A DNA stretch of 64,000 nt from Ornithobacterium rhinotracheale DSM 15997 (GTDB taxonomy: Bacteria > Bacteroidota > Bacteroidia > Flavobacteriales > Weeksellaceae): NCBI RefSeq assembly GCF_000265465.1, contig NC_018016.1, forward strand, positions 625,501 to 689,500. The letters are read 5' to 3'. Shown one piece after another: positions 52,114-63,281 of this stretch. The position numbers and the translations under genes were made by a program. The notes below the pieces were generated by a model that did not search any database, had not been told where the DNA came from, and saw only the letters and a list, made by a program, of their open reading frames with translations. How positions within the stretch are numbered: position 1 is the stretch's first letter; every line of letters begins with the position of its first letter.

Positions 52114-53814
52114 TTAGCCAAACCTTACATCTTTAATTCGGATTTGCAGGTGTGCTTTGCCTTGCCATACATTTTCTTCGATGACATAGACCATGTCAAA
52201 ACTTTCAGTTTTCATTCGTTTTAAATGATGCCCCATACCAAAGCCAATCGCGGTGAAATGTTTGCGCACTTCGGGATGATATACCGTGAGCTTAATATGC
52301 TCATTACCACGCCCCATATAGCGTTCATCGCCCGCTGAGCGCACGCCCCTTGTCAGGAAATGTGGCATTAAATTTTCTGGGCCAAAGGGTTCCATTTGCT
52401 TTAAGATGCGCGCAAACTTAGGAGTGATTTCTTTAAAACTAAGTTCCGTATCAATTTCTATGGTCGGGATTTGTTGGGTTTTGTGAATATTTCTACTCAC
52501 AATTTGCTCAAATCTTCGTTTAAAATTCGGCAAATTCACTTCCTTCATCGTAAGCCCTGCGGCGTACATGTGGCCGCCAAAACGCTCGAGCAAATCGCCA
52601 CATTCCACCAAGGCTTCGTATACATCAAACCCCTTTACCGAGCGCACAGAAGCCACCAGCATTCCGTTGTCTCCTTGTGTAAAAACCACCGTCGGGCGAT
52701 AATACACTTCGGTAAGGCGCGAAGCCACAATCCCGATGACACCTTTGTGCCAATTTGGGTCGTAGACCACAGTGGTAAATTTAGTTTCGTCTTCTTCTGC
52801 CAATTGATTGAGCGCTTCATCGGTAATCAGCGAGTCGAGCTCCTTGCGCTCTTTATTTAAATCATTGATTTCGCTCACATAGCGGCGTGCGGTGATTTCG
52901 TTTTCGGTAATGAGTAGTTTTACCGCATCGGTCGCTTGCTTGATTCTTCCCGCCGCATTGATTTTCGGCGCAATGGCAAACACGATTTTGCTCACATTGA
53001 CCAGGCCCACTGATTCTTTAGGAATCAACATTTTTAAGCCTAAACGTGGCGAAGTGTTTAAAACCTTAAGCCCAAAATGTGCCAAAATCCGATTTTCTCC
53101 CGTTATCGGCACTATATCGGCTGCTATGCTCACCGCTACCAAATCCAAATAACTGAACAACTCTTTGTCTGAAACTTTCAAAGGTTTAGCCAAAGCTTGA
53201 ATAAGTTTAAAGCCTACGCCACAACCACTTAACCCATCGTAAGGATACTGGCAATCTTCGCGTTTGGGATCGAGCACCGCCACGGCATCGGGCAATTTAT
53301 CGCCAGGAAAGTGGTGATCGCAAATGATGAAATCGATGCCTTTTTCTTTGGCATACGCCACCATTTCGTTAGCTTTAATCCCACAATCGAGCGAGATAAT
53401 CAGCTGAATATCGTTATCGGCTGCATAGTCCATGCCTTCTTTGGACACGCCGTAACCTTCTTTATAGCGATCTGGAATGTAATAAGTTACATTATCAGTT
53501 TGATTTTTTAAAAAAGTGTACATCAACGCCACCGAAGTCGTCCCGTCGACATCGTAGTCGCCATACACCATGATTTTTTCTTGATTATTGAGCGCAGAAA
53601 GGATGCGTTCTACGGCTCTGTCCATGTCTTTCATGAGGAAAGGATCGTGCAAATGAGAGAGTTGCGGACGAAAGAAATCCTTAGCCTCATCGTAAGTGGT
53701 GATGCCCCGCTGAACCAAAATACGGGATAGGGACTCCGAAATTTTTAGGGAATCCTGCAAAGCTTTTACATTCTCTGCGAGTGGTTTGGGCTTGAGTAAC
53801 CAGCGTGAAGACAT
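52114..53814 (-). CDS. recJ: Single-stranded-DNA exonuclease RecJ
   Basis: The 566-residue 5'-3' exonuclease of the DHH superfamily has MVYGDYDVDGTTSVALMY (near 80), LIISLDCGIKA, ICDHHFPGDKLP (DHH motif near 160) and the DHHA1 region GGHMYAAGLTMKE near 415. The C-terminal OB-like domain ends QIRIKDVRFG. It acts in mismatch repair and recombination. The length matches other RecJ. A perfect -7 box (53828-53821) is only 6 bases before the ATG. Confidence 0.95.
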   Translation of the reverse strand: MSSRWLLKPKPLAENVKALQDSLKISESLSRILVQRGITTYDEAKDFFRPQLSHLHDPFLMKDMDRAVERILSALNNQEKIMVYGDYDVDGTTSVALMYTFLKNQTDNVTYYIPDRYKEGYGVSKEGMDYAADNDIQLIISLDCGIKANEMVAYAKEKGIDFIICDHHFPGDKLPDAVAVLDPKREDCQYPYDGLSGCGVGFKLIQALAKPLKVSDKELFSYLDLVAVSIAADIVPITGENRILAHFGLKVLNTSPRLGLKMLIPKESVGLVNVSKIVFAIAPKINAAGRIKQATDAVKLLITENEITARRYVSEINDLNKERKELDSLITDEALNQLAEEDETKFTTVVYDPNWHKGVIGIVASRLTEVYYRPTVVFTQGDNGMLVASVRSVKGFDVYEALVECGDLLERFGGHMYAAGLTMKEVNLPNFKRRFEQIVSRNIHKTQQIPTIEIDTELSFKEITPKFARILKQMEPFGPENLMPHFLTRGVRSAGDERYMGRGNEHIKLTVYHPEVRKHFTAIGFGMGHHLKRMKTESFDMVYVIEENVWQGKAHLQIRIKDVRFG

Positions 53815-53820
53815 ATTTCA

Positions 53821-53828
53821 CAAAGTTA
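53821..53828 (-). promoter_or_regulatory. -7 box of recJ, predicts a (nearly) leaderless mRNA
   Basis: TAACTTTG on the minus strand, 6 bases before the ATG at 53814-53812. Confidence 0.6.
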
Positions 53829-53913
53829 ACATTTTTCTTTTTAATTTCATAGAGCTAAATTTCTTATTTGTAAACAATTTTAAATGCAGCTTATTTTTTA
53901 ACAAAAAAAGAAT

Positions 53914-53942
53914 TTGTATATCTCTAAAAATGAGTATCTTTA
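53914..53942 (+). promoter_or_regulatory. Promoter of the alpha-2-macroglobulin-like gene
   Basis: TTG (53914-53916), 18-base spacer, TATCTTTA (53935-53942; 7 of 8), 18 bases before the ATG. Confidence 0.5.
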
Positions 53943-53960
53943 AACTCAAAATACTGTAAT

Positions 53961-56900
53961 ATGAAAAAGTGGCTTTTCTTAACATTACTCATCTTTATTT
54001 CATGGAACCTTAATGCCCAAAATAAAAACTTGATGCAAGATTGGAATCAGATTGAAAAAAAAGTGGAAAATGGTGATTACAAATCGCTCGTTCCAGCCCT
54101 AGAGGCAATTTACCAAAAAGCAGAAAAAAACAACGACCTCCCGAGCAAAATCAAGGCTTTGCTAATCAAAGCTAATGTCGAAACTTCGGTGAGCGACAAG
54201 GTAGATAACAAGCTGGATATTGTAAATCTTTTTAAATCTGAAATTCAAAAAAGCAAAGGCACCGAACGCGCTATTTGGCAGGCGTATTTAGCCAAGCTTT
54301 ACAATACTTACTATATCCCTTCTATGAGTAAAAACTTCTCTACCTCACAACGCAGCGAGGATTTCAGAGAATGGACGCAGCAGCAAAAAATCGAAGCCAT
54401 CAAAGAATTATTGAACGAAGCCACTGCTAATCCTGCCCTTCTAGACCAGCCACTTAAAGATTATAAACTCCTCGTGGAAGGCGACTTGCAAAAAAATATT
54501 TTAATCAAAACATTGTATGATTTGGTGCTTTATGAAGCTTATGAAATCATGGATAATTTTTCGCAAGAATCCGAAGCTGCCAATCAATATTTAATTAAAT
54601 TGAGGGACTACCAAAAACAACAAAAAAGTCCAAATTGGCTGTATTATGAAATTGCAATCCTAAAGGAGCAATGGAACGATGAACAGGTTAGCAAAGAAAA
54701 ATATTTAGCAGAATTAAAAGAGCTCTACACTCAAAATAGCAATAACCCATGGAGCGGCATGGCACTGCTACAATGGGTGGAACAAAACGAAGAAGCAAGC
54801 CCTGCGATTTATGAGCTAGTAATTGCCAAAATCGAGCAATTTAAGGATTTTGCCTACACGCCTTATCTAGAAATTTTAGCCCAAAAATTGGTAGCACCCG
54901 AAATTCAAATAAAAAGCCTTACTAGCTGGTCGCCAAACACTAATTCACCCATTGAAATCAGCCACAAAAATACCGGAAATAAGATTTATTACCGATTGTA
55001 TGAGCGCACTTTGAACAAAAGATTACGCTACAGACTTGGAGAATATTCCTCTGTGGAAATTGAGGGTTTTAAAAATTTTAAAATCGCAGCAAAAGGGGAA
55101 ATAACACTTAAAAAATTTGATGATTTAAAAACGCACAAAACCGTATTTCCGTTAGCTTTCCCAAAAGGAAATTATTACTTGCTCTTCTCCTCTCGCCCCG
55201 ATTTTAATGAAAAATCTGCTTTGTCTGGTTCCGAGATCACTGTAAGAGATTGGAACAACGACAAGCTTCTTCTTACGGATAAAAACACCAATGCACCGCT
55301 TAAAAAAGCTAAAGCAACTATTCTGGTTTATGACCAAGAATTGGGAAAAATAATCAAAAAAACACCCGTGGTGACAGATGAAAACGGAGTGATTCCTTTT
55401 TCTCTCACCTCTCGCAGATATTACCTTGAATATTATTTAGAAAAAGATGGTGTTTTTGTAAATTTTTATCCTGAAGCAAAAAAAACAAAAGAAGATAACT
55501 TTGAGCATACCAGTGCTAAAATCTTAACCGATAGAAATTTGTATCGCCCTGGACAAGAAGTTTTTGTAAAAGCCATTGTTTACGACGATGTAAATATGCG
55601 TCCAAAAACAAATCTTAACTACACTATATTGCTCAAAAATGCTAAATACGAGACTATTGCAAGCAAAGAAATAAAAACTAATAGCTTTGGTTCTTCAACC
55701 ACATCTTTTATTCTCCCTACCAATGACATGCCTGGCAACTACCAATTGATGATTAAAGATTTAGGACAAACAGGAATCAGAGTAGAAGAGTACAAACGCC
55801 CAAATTTTGAAGTAAAACTCAATCCATACGAAGGGCAAGCTACATTGAACCAAACAGTGAATATTACAGGAAATGTAATGTCTTATGCAGGAGCCAATAT
55901 CCCGAACGCTACGGTAGAATACAATGTGCGCCGCATAGAACTTGAGCCTTATCGTTTCTTTTTTTCAAATAGAAAAGAGGTGCAAATCAAAAGTGGAAAA
56001 ACCGCAACCAATGCGCAAGGAAATTTTGAAATTAGCTTTGACGCCACAAGCAATGCTCCTGCTAGCCAAGCTAAATATTTCTCATACGATGTACGCGTAA
56101 AAGTAACCGACCCTTCGGGCGAAACGCATAGTGCCAACAAACGATATTCTTTCTCAAATGTGCCTTTCTACATCACAACAGAAACCCAAGGAAGCAAATT
56201 AAGTTCTAACTTTAAAGAAATTGACATTAAAACATTTAATGTAAATAATCAGCCTGTTTCTGAAAAAGTAAAAGTCGAGTTATTTGCCTACGAACCAAAT
56301 GATAGAATTTTAATTCCGTTTAAAAACAATAGCGATTACGAAATTTTATCAAAATCCGAATTTATAAAAGAATTGCCGCATGTTGCATACATGGGCGACT
56401 CGCTTAAAGTGAAAAATTTAGTTTTTGCGGAAGAATACACAACACAAGAAAATACTAAATTTCAATTGCCACAACAATTGGCAGCGGGGCACTACAAACT
56501 TATCATTTCTCAAAATGCAAATGGTGCCGAAATAAAAACGGAACGCAATATAGTAGTCCTTGACGACCAAAGTTTAAAAATCAATGAAAATGCGTTTTTT
56601 GTAATGCAATTTGATCAAAGCAAACAGTTCAATCCTGGCGAAAAAGCCATTGTATATTTCGGCGGAGCTGCCAAAGGAGGACATGTGAAAATTGAGATTT
56701 ATGGCAAGAACAATACGCTAATCAAAAGAGAATTTGTACCAGTGTATGGCAAACTTATTCGCTACGAAATTCCAATCAAAGAGGAATATCGTGGCAATAT
56801 TTCCTTGAGCCTTTCGTATGAAAAATTCAACTATACCCAAAGCGAAAATTTCACCATTTTAGTTCCTTTTAATAATAAAAAATTAGAAATCACAACCGAA

Positions 56901-59675
56901 ACCTTCCGCTCGCTACTAGAGCCAGGAAAAGGCGAAAAATGGAAGTTTAAAGTGCTTAGAAAAAATGGAAAAACGGCAGAATCCGAAGTTTTGGCAACTA
57001 TGTACGACGCTTCGCTCAATGCTATTTATAGAAAAAACAACATCAACTTTTTCCCATATCGTTCAAACTATAATTATCACACGGCATACAATAATATTTT
57101 AAAATTCTTTAGTACAATTCCAGAGACTGAAGACATTAAATTTAAAGAATACAATTTCCCATTATCGTTAAATCTTTTTGGTTTAAATTTAAGCTCCACA
57201 AATTATGACATAGTGGTAGGCTTTGGCAGACAAAAACGAGCAGCTTTTACGGGATCGCTTGAAGGTGTTGCAAAGGCTGTAGATTTATCTGCCCTAAAAT
57301 CAGCCTTAAAAGAAGAAAGAGTAGTTATAGGGAATAACCCAAGAAATTTTAAAGACAACGAGCCAAAAGAAAATCTATCTATCCGAAAAAATTTAAACGA
57401 AACCGCCTTTTTCTACCCTGATTTAAAAACCGATGCCAATGGGGATTTCTGGGTAGAATTTACAGCTCCAGAGAGCTTAACGACTTGGAATTTCCAAGCT
57501 TTGGCGCAAACCAAGGATTTCAGCTTTGGCTATTTAAACGAATCGGTAAAAACACAAAAGGAATTAATGGTAACCCCAAACATGCCAAGATTCTTGCGTG
57601 TGGGCGACGAAATTTATCTAAAAACCAGAGTAGATAATCTGAGCGATCAAGCCATCGAGGCTCAGGTGAGTTTAAATTTAATCAACCCGAATAACAACCA
57701 ATCGCTAGACAAAAACTTTAAGCTTAAAAACAAATCTCAATCGGTAAATATCCCAGCCCATGGCACCCAAGTCGTAACTTGGAAAATCGAAATTCCGAGC
57801 AATTTGGATGTTGTGCTATTCCGCGTGTTTGCCAAAGGCAAAAAACACCAAGACGGCGTAGAAAATATGTTGCCGATTTTGAGCAACCAAGTTTTGGTGA
57901 CCGAGACTATGCCCGTTTATGTAAACAAAGGACAAAGCAAGCGTTTTGTGATGCCAAACATCGAAGAAAATTCAAAAACGAGAAATAATATTTCTATGAA
58001 ATTTGAATTTACTAAAAATCCAAGCTGGTTTGCGGTGCTCGCCTTGCCTTATCTGGACAATCCTGATTTTAAAACCACAGATAATATCTTAAACGGCTTT
58101 ATCTCCAATGCCATGAGCTACCAAATCATGAAAGACAATCCTAAGTTTGAAAACTACTGGAAATCCTATCGTGAGCAAAACAAATTTGAATCACCATTGA
58201 ATCAAAACAGCGAGTACAAAAATTTAGCCTTGCAAGCCACCCCATGGACAGTGGAGGCAAAAGATGAGAAAGAAAGAATGTATCAATTATCTAATTATTT
58301 CAATAAAAATCAAGCTGAATTAAACATCAATCGTTATCTTTCTCAATTAGGCGAAATGCAACTGAGAAATGGTGCTTTCCCTTGGTTTAAAGATGGGCTA
58401 CCTAATCTTTACGAATCGGTGTATGTTTTGCAGAATTTAGGCGAATTTCTAAACGACCACCCAGAGTATAAAAATTCTACCAAAAGAATTATTGGCAATT
58501 TAATTTCCTATCTAGACAGCAAAATCATCGCCGACTGGCAAGAGGTTAAAAATCCATTTGAAAAACAATTTTTAATCGATCGTGTTACGAGATTCTTATA
58601 CGGCAGATCTTTCTTTGTAAAAGATTATCCGCTGAATGCCAAATTAAGAAAAATCAATGATTTTGTACTGAAGGAATCATTTAATCATTTAAACAATTAC
58701 ACCATTCGAGGCAAAGGTGTTTTGGCTTTAACCCTAAACAATTACAACCGCAAAGCCGAAGCACAAAAAGTGATGCACTTCATCAAAGAACGCGCTACCA
58801 TTTCCGAAGAAATGGGCATGTATTGGAACGAGAAATTTAGCTCATGGTTCTATTCAGACATCGAACGTCAAGCCCTTTTAATCAGAGCTTTTGAAAAAGT
58901 GAGCAACGACCAAGAAAGTGTAGATTTAATGAAAATTTGGCTCCTTAAAAACAAAGAAACCAACCAATGGGACAATAACAAAAACACCGCTGCTGCCGTG
59001 AATGCCTTGCTTAATGTAGGTGGAAACTTAATGAACGAAAGCACGGAAGTAACAATCAAAATTGGTGGCAAAAATTGGCAACCCACCAAAGGAGACGAAA
59101 TCGGTGGCGTGTACAACGAGACTTGGCAACCTAATCAAATAAAACCAAGTTTAGGCGAAATCGAATTGAAAAAAGAAACGCCAGGCACCGCTTGGGGAGC
59201 ACTCTACTATCAATATTTAGAAAATATGGATAAAGTGAAAAGCACCGAAACGGGCTTAAGCGTGAAAAAAGAAATGTACAAACGCTCTAACATGAACGAT
59301 CATGAAAAACTAATCCCAATCAACGAAAAAACACCGCTTAATATTGGCGATATCGTTTTGGTAAGATTAAAAATACAAGCCGATCGCGACATGGAGTTTG
59401 TTCACTTAAAAGATATGCGTGCCGCAGGCTTAGAGCCTGTTCAGCAAATCTCTGGCTACCGTTGGGTTTCTGGCTTGGCTTATTACCAAAGCACCAAAGA
59501 CATCGCAACACATTTCTTTATTGATCGTTTAGGCAAAGGTTTCCACATTATTGAGTATGAATTGCTCGTGAATAACGCAGGCGATTTCTCCAACGGATAT
59601 TCGGAAATTCAAAGTTTCTATGCGCCAGGTTTCCTTTCAAGAACTGCGGGCGAGAGAATCCAAGTTGAAGATTAA
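53961..59675 (+). CDS. Alpha-2-macroglobulin family protein
   Basis: The 1904-residue exported protein has a signal peptide (about 1-19, NLNAQ), a Bacteroidota-type helical N-terminal region (about 25-310), an MG2-type domain with ILTDRNLYRPGQEVFVKAIV near 522, several beta domains, and the central A2M signature (FYPDLKTDANGDFWVEFTAP and TTWNFQALAQTKD near 1150). The usual CxEQ thioester in the following alpha-helical toroid is absent (the corresponding place reads LPYLDNPDFKTTDN). It may trap proteases in the periplasm or help envelope integrity without covalent capture. It is monocistronic with its own promoter and terminator. Confidence 0.9.
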   Translation: MKKWLFLTLLIFISWNLNAQNKNLMQDWNQIEKKVENGDYKSLVPALEAIYQKAEKNNDLPSKIKALLIKANVETSVSDKVDNKLDIVNLFKSEIQKSKGTERAIWQAYLAKLYNTYYIPSMSKNFSTSQRSEDFREWTQQQKIEAIKELLNEATANPALLDQPLKDYKLLVEGDLQKNILIKTLYDLVLYEAYEIMDNFSQESEAANQYLIKLRDYQKQQKSPNWLYYEIAILKEQWNDEQVSKEKYLAELKELYTQNSNNPWSGMALLQWVEQNEEASPAIYELVIAKIEQFKDFAYTPYLEILAQKLVAPEIQIKSLTSWSPNTNSPIEISHKNTGNKIYYRLYERTLNKRLRYRLGEYSSVEIEGFKNFKIAAKGEITLKKFDDLKTHKTVFPLAFPKGNYYLLFSSRPDFNEKSALSGSEITVRDWNNDKLLLTDKNTNAPLKKAKATILVYDQELGKIIKKTPVVTDENGVIPFSLTSRRYYLEYYLEKDGVFVNFYPEAKKTKEDNFEHTSAKILTDRNLYRPGQEVFVKAIVYDDVNMRPKTNLNYTILLKNAKYETIASKEIKTNSFGSSTTSFILPTNDMPGNYQLMIKDLGQTGIRVEEYKRPNFEVKLNPYEGQATLNQTVNITGNVMSYAGANIPNATVEYNVRRIELEPYRFFFSNRKEVQIKSGKTATNAQGNFEISFDATSNAPASQAKYFSYDVRVKVTDPSGETHSANKRYSFSNVPFYITTETQGSKLSSNFKEIDIKTFNVNNQPVSEKVKVELFAYEPNDRILIPFKNNSDYEILSKSEFIKELPHVAYMGDSLKVKNLVFAEEYTTQENTKFQLPQQLAAGHYKLIISQNANGAEIKTERNIVVLDDQSLKINENAFFVMQFDQSKQFNPGEKAIVYFGGAAKGGHVKIEIYGKNNTLIKREFVPVYGKLIRYEIPIKEEYRGNISLSLSYEKFNYTQSENFTILVPFNNKKLEITTETFRSLLEPGKGEKWKFKVLRKNGKTAESEVLATMYDASLNAIYRKNNINFFPYRSNYNYHTAYNNILKFFSTIPETEDIKFKEYNFPLSLNLFGLNLSSTNYDIVVGFGRQKRAAFTGSLEGVAKAVDLSALKSALKEERVVIGNNPRNFKDNEPKENLSIRKNLNETAFFYPDLKTDANGDFWVEFTAPESLTTWNFQALAQTKDFSFGYLNESVKTQKELMVTPNMPRFLRVGDEIYLKTRVDNLSDQAIEAQVSLNLINPNNNQSLDKNFKLKNKSQSVNIPAHGTQVVTWKIEIPSNLDVVLFRVFAKGKKHQDGVENMLPILSNQVLVTETMPVYVNKGQSKRFVMPNIEENSKTRNNISMKFEFTKNPSWFAVLALPYLDNPDFKTTDNILNGFISNAMSYQIMKDNPKFENYWKSYREQNKFESPLNQNSEYKNLALQATPWTVEAKDEKERMYQLSNYFNKNQAELNINRYLSQLGEMQLRNGAFPWFKDGLPNLYESVYVLQNLGEFLNDHPEYKNSTKRIIGNLISYLDSKIIADWQEVKNPFEKQFLIDRVTRFLYGRSFFVKDYPLNAKLRKINDFVLKESFNHLNNYTIRGKGVLALTLNNYNRKAEAQKVMHFIKERATISEEMGMYWNEKFSSWFYSDIERQALLIRAFEKVSNDQESVDLMKIWLLKNKETNQWDNNKNTAAAVNALLNVGGNLMNESTEVTIKIGGKNWQPTKGDEIGGVYNETWQPNQIKPSLGEIELKKETPGTAWGALYYQYLENMDKVKSTETGLSVKKEMYKRSNMNDHEKLIPINEKTPLNIGDIVLVRLKIQADRDMEFVHLKDMRAAGLEPVQQISGYRWVSGLAYYQSTKDIATHFFIDRLGKGFHIIEYELLVNNAGDFSNGYSEIQSFYAPGFLSRTAGERIQVED

Positions 59676-59698
59676 AGAATAAAAAAGCGCAAAAATCA

Positions 59699-59731
59699 AA
59701 AATCCCTCAAAAATACATTTGAGGGATTTTC
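59699..59731 (+). terminator. Terminator after the alpha-2-macroglobulin gene
   Basis: AAATCCCTCAAA pairs with TTTGAGGGATTT around a 6-base loop, about 25 bases after the stop. Confidence 0.88.
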
Positions 59732-59802
59732 TTTATAAACCTAACCTATATAAAAAATTTCTAATTTAAATAAAGCTCTCTCCTAGCGAGATTAACTAAA
59801 AT

Positions 59803-59840
59803 AAAAAAGCCACTTCGCTACTTACCGTGAAGTGGCTTTT
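59803..59840 (-). terminator. Terminator after tRNA-Ala
   Basis: AAGCCACTTC (59807-59816) pairs with GAAGTGGCTT (59829-59838); on the minus strand a U-run follows (59808-59803). It ends the hemL-tRNA-Ala transcript. Confidence 0.85.
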
Positions 59841-59843
59841 GAG

Positions 59844-59919
<76 letters not shown>

Positions 59920-59927
59920 CTTTTGCC

Positions 59928-61208
59928 TTATAGTTCAAATGACTGAACGGCTGAAAGAATCCTATCGATTTCTTTATCGCCAATCGCCATTCCTATGAAC
60001 CATGTCTCAAAAGAGCTAGGAGGCAAATATACACCTTTTTTCAACATATAATGGAAAAATTTATTGAAATTCTCATTATGTGCAGTTTTAGCTGTTTCAA
60101 AATTTACAATTTCCTCTTCAGAGAAGAAAAGTGTCATCATCGATCCCACTAAATTAATGCTGTGTGCTATGCCTTTTTCGATTAAAATCTTATTGATTCC
60201 TTCGGCAATTTTAAGGCTTGTTTCTTCTAATTCGTCGTATTTTTCTGGCGATTTAATCAAAAGTTCAAGCGTTGTCAATCCGCCTCGCATAGCGAGTGGA
60301 TTCCCCGAGAGAGTTCCCGCCTGATACACAGGACCTAGCGGTGCTAAATAATCCATAATTTCTTTGCGCCCCGCAAAGGCACCTACTGGCAAGCCCCCTC
60401 CGATTACTTTACCATAAGTTACGATATCTGCATCGATGTTAAACAATTTTTGCGCACCACCAAAATCCAAGCGGAACCCTGTCATCACCTCATCAAAAAT
60501 CAAAAGTGCACCGTTTTGAGTACACACTTTTCTCAATTCTTCAAGGAAAAAGTCGCGTGGTGGCACACAACCCATATTTCCTGCTACGGGTTCTATGATC
60601 ACGGCAGCGATTTGCCCTTCATTTTCACTGAAAATATTTTTTACGCTCTCGATATCGTTGTACGTGGCAAGCAGAGTATCTCTAGCCGTACCTTGTGTAA
60701 CGCCTGGGCTATTAGGTTTACCAAAAGTAGCTAGACCACTTCCTGCCTCGATCAAGAAACTATCTGAATGCCCGTGGTAGCAGCCTTCAAACTTGATGAT
60801 TTTCTCGCGATTGGTATAACCTCTTGCCAAGCGTATCGCACTCATACAAGCCTCGGTTCCTGAGTTTACAAAACGGATTTTATCTAAATTTGGCACATTA
60901 TTCACCACCAAATCAGCGATTTCTGTTTCTAATTCTGTCGGTGTGCCAAAAGAAGTTCCTTTTTCGGTTTGCTCAATGATGGCTTGCGTTACAGCTGGAT
61001 GGGCATGCCCCAAAATCATCGGTCCCCAAGAGTTGATTAAATCTACATAGTCGTTACCATCTACATCATACAAATACGCTCCTTTGGCTCTTTCCACAAA
61101 TACGGGAGTTCCGCCCACGGATTTAAAAGCTCTCGCAGGCGAATTTACTCCACCTGGCAATACTTCTTGTGCTTCTTTGAACAATGCACTACTTCGTTGA
61201 TATCTCAT
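59928..61208 (-). CDS. hemL: Glutamate-1-semialdehyde 2,1-aminomutase
   Basis: The 426-residue PLP enzyme makes 5-aminolevulinate from glutamate-1-semialdehyde in the C5 heme pathway. [17 protein letters not shown] (near 113), [11 protein letters not shown] (near 235) and [17 protein letters not shown] (PLP-binding Lys near 265) are present. The length is normal. It follows the LysM glucosaminidase gene by 10 bases and is followed by tRNA-Ala, so one transcript may carry all of them. Confidence 0.95.
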   Translation of the reverse strand: MRYQRSSALFKEAQEVLPGGVNSPARAFKSVGGTPVFVERAKGAYLYDVDGNDYVDLINSWGPMILGHAHPAVTQAIIEQTEKGTSFGTPTELETEIADLVVNNVPNLDKIRFVNSGTEACMSAIRLARGYTNREKIIKFEGCYHGHSDSFLIEAGSGLATFGKPNSPGVTQGTARDTLLATYNDIESVKNIFSENEGQIAAVIIEPVAGNMGCVPPRDFFLEELRKVCTQNGALLIFDEVMTGFRLDFGGAQKLFNIDADIVTYGKVIGGGLPVGAFAGRKEIMDYLAPLGPVYQAGTLSGNPLAMRGGLTTLELLIKSPEKYDELEETSLKIAEGINKILIEKGIAHSINLVGSMMTLFFSEEEIVNFETAKTAHNENFNKFFHYMLKKGVYLPPSSFETWFIGMAIGDKEIDRILSAVQSFEL

Positions 61209-61218
61209 TTCTTTTTTT

Positions 61219-62304
61219 TTAATTTCTTGGTTTCTTGCTTCTAAGATATAAAATTTCTCCCACTTGTGGCTCTTCGCCTGGTTTCATTCTGTTTTTGCGA
61301 TAAAGGCTATTTAATTTAATGCCCATTTTTTGAGAGATTAAATACATATTATCGCCTCGTTGTACACGGTAAGTCTTTTGCATACCTCGATTTCTTTTGT
61401 TGCAAAGGAATAGATTTTGCCCTGCCTTTAATTTATTAGGAGCCGAGAGATCGTTGTATTTAAGCAATTTTCTTTCGCTAATGTTGTAGGCTCTCGCCAC
61501 TTGGAAGATGGTTTCACCTGGATTCACCACGATGTATTCTCTGCGATTGGCGTGGCGTTTAATTCTATTTTTGGTTAATTTAGCCTTCGGTGCAGGTGTC
61601 GCCTTTCTTTCAGATAATTGTTGCACTTTTTGTTTCTCACGCTGAACATTTTGGCTTGGCGGCACGGCGACTACTTGTGGAGTCTTTTCTGGTGCAGGCG
61701 TTGCAGCCACATAAGTTTCGCTCACATTGTAGCCTAAAATGTCTTTTTTATTCACATTTCCGTATAACGAAACAAGTTTTGTGTAAACTTCATCGGCATT
61801 GGGATTTAATTTATCAAATGCATCTAAATTTAATTTTTCGATTTTTGAAATTAGCATTTGTGCATAGCGAGGATTGGTCGCGTAGCCTGCCTTTCTAAGT
61901 CCATATGCCCAAGCACGGTAATCGGTGAGTGGCAATTCAAATAGTTTTTTGTAATAAGGACGCTCTGCTAAAAATTTGGAGTGATCGCGATAGCTATCCT
62001 CTACTTTGTTATATTTTCTAAAGCATTCGCCACGCGCATCGTCGTCGTGGTAAATTCTTCCGCCTGTCCAATTCTCTTTACACTTAATCCCAAAGTGGTT
62101 GAACGCTTGCTCTGCCAATCTAGATTGCCCACCCGCGGTTTCAATAATTCCTTGTGCCAAGGTGATACTTGCAGGGATTTGATATCTATTCATTTCTTGC
62201 ACTGCAAGAAGTGCATATTTTTTCACATACTCCACATCGCGGTCTTGTGCAAAGCTTGTAGTCGCAAACGCCACTAATGCAAAGGCTAAAAAAAGTTTTT
62301 TCAT
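61219..62304 (-). CDS. Glucosaminidase with two LysM domains
   Basis: The 361-residue protein has a signal peptide (about 1-19), a glucosaminidase domain (about 25-165: [20 protein letters not shown] with the likely catalytic Glu, [17 protein letters not shown] and [13 protein letters not shown]), a basic linker rich in Lys/Arg/Pro, and two LysM domains near 256-300 and 310-357 ([15 protein letters not shown] and [14 protein letters not shown]). It would cut the glycan chains of peptidoglycan, for growth or cell separation. It lies between hemL and the PLP gene with 10- and 13-base gaps. Confidence 0.92.
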   Translation of the reverse strand: MKKLFLAFALVAFATTSFAQDRDVEYVKKYALLAVQEMNRYQIPASITLAQGIIETAGGQSRLAEQAFNHFGIKCKENWTGGRIYHDDDARGECFRKYNKVEDSYRDHSKFLAERPYYKKLFELPLTDYRAWAYGLRKAGYATNPRYAQMLISKIEKLNLDAFDKLNPNADEVYTKLVSLYGNVNKKDILGYNVSETYVAATPAPEKTPQVVAVPPSQNVQREKQKVQQLSERKATPAPKAKLTKNRIKRHANRREYIVVNPGETIFQVARAYNISERKLLKYNDLSAPNKLKAGQNLFLCNKRNRGMQKTYRVQRGDNMYLISQKMGIKLNSLYRKNRMKPGEEPQVGEILYLRSKKPRN

Positions 62305-62317
62305 ATATTATTTAGGT

Positions 62318-63247
62318 TTAAAAGTCTATATTGTATTTGTTTTTAAATCTTTCATTAAAACCTTTTATCCCCTGAAGCCCACCTGTATGCACGGCTAAAA
62401 TTTTAGACTCGGGCTGGAAATAACCTTTTTCTACAAGATCCAAAATCCCGAACAACATTTTGCCCGTATAGAGTGGCTCTAGCTGGACTTTCTGGTTTTC
62501 TTTGAAATCGTTGACAAAACTAATTAAATCTCGATTAAATTTACCAAATCCACCGAAGTGAAATGCGTTAATAATTTCATAATTTGTTTTATCTGTATAT
62601 TTTTTCACGGTTTCGAGCAAAAATTCGCAATCCATAAGTGCAGGAAAACCAAGCACTTTCTGGTGCGGATTGCTTGATTTTAAAATCCCCGTAAATGTTC
62701 CTGCCGTTCCCATGGCACAAGCGATATAATCAAAATCTTGTGTACCCGCATGCAAAATCTCCTCGCAGCCCTTGATGGCAAAATCATTGGTTCCGCCCTC
62801 GGGCACCAAATAAAAATCCCCAAATAAATCGTGCAAATCATCGATGAAATAATCTTGGCTTTTTCTGCGATAATCTTTGCGCGTTACAAAATGCAATTTC
62901 ATGCCCATTTGCTCAGCTTCTTTGAGCGTGGCGTTTCTCGGCTTGTTTTTCAGCTCATCTCCACGGATAACGCCAATGGTCTTAAACCCAAACGCCTTGC
63001 CTGCCGCTGCCGTAGCATGGATATGATTAGAGTAAGCCCCACCAAAAGTCAATAAAGTTTGATGCCCCTGCGCATGTGCCTCGATTAAGTTATATTTTAA
63101 TTTTCTGAACTTATTGCCTTGAATGAGCGGATGATTTAAATCCTCTCTCAACAAATGCAAGGACACTTGGCGGTTCTGCAAAATTTCGTGCTGAATCTCC
63201 ACAATGGGCGCCGCGGGAATTTGAATTACTAAAGGATTTTTGCTCAT
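62318..63247 (-). CDS. ACC deaminase/D-cysteine desulfhydrase-family PLP enzyme
   Basis: The 309-residue enzyme is of the tryptophan-synthase-beta fold (type II PLP). The PLP lysine lies in QGNKFRKLKYNL (near 45-56), GGAYSNHIHATAAAGK near 69 binds the substrate, VPEGGTNDFA near 148 and AMGTAGTFTGIL near 175 bind the cofactor phosphate. D-cysteine desulfhydrase or ACC deaminase activity cannot be told apart by eye. It has a -7 box (63289-63282) and is the first gene of an operon with the glucosaminidase, hemL and tRNA-Ala. Confidence 0.85.
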   Translation of the reverse strand: MSKNPLVIQIPAAPIVEIQHEILQNRQVSLHLLREDLNHPLIQGNKFRKLKYNLIEAHAQGHQTLLTFGGAYSNHIHATAAAGKAFGFKTIGVIRGDELKNKPRNATLKEAEQMGMKLHFVTRKDYRRKSQDYFIDDLHDLFGDFYLVPEGGTNDFAIKGCEEILHAGTQDFDYIACAMGTAGTFTGILKSSNPHQKVLGFPALMDCEFLLETVKKYTDKTNYEIINAFHFGGFGKFNRDLISFVNDFKENQKVQLEPLYTGKMLFGILDLVEKGYFQPESKILAVHTGGLQGIKGFNERFKNKYNIDF

Positions 63248-63281
63248 AAGGACACTCGATTTAAAAGAAATTGTAATCCCA

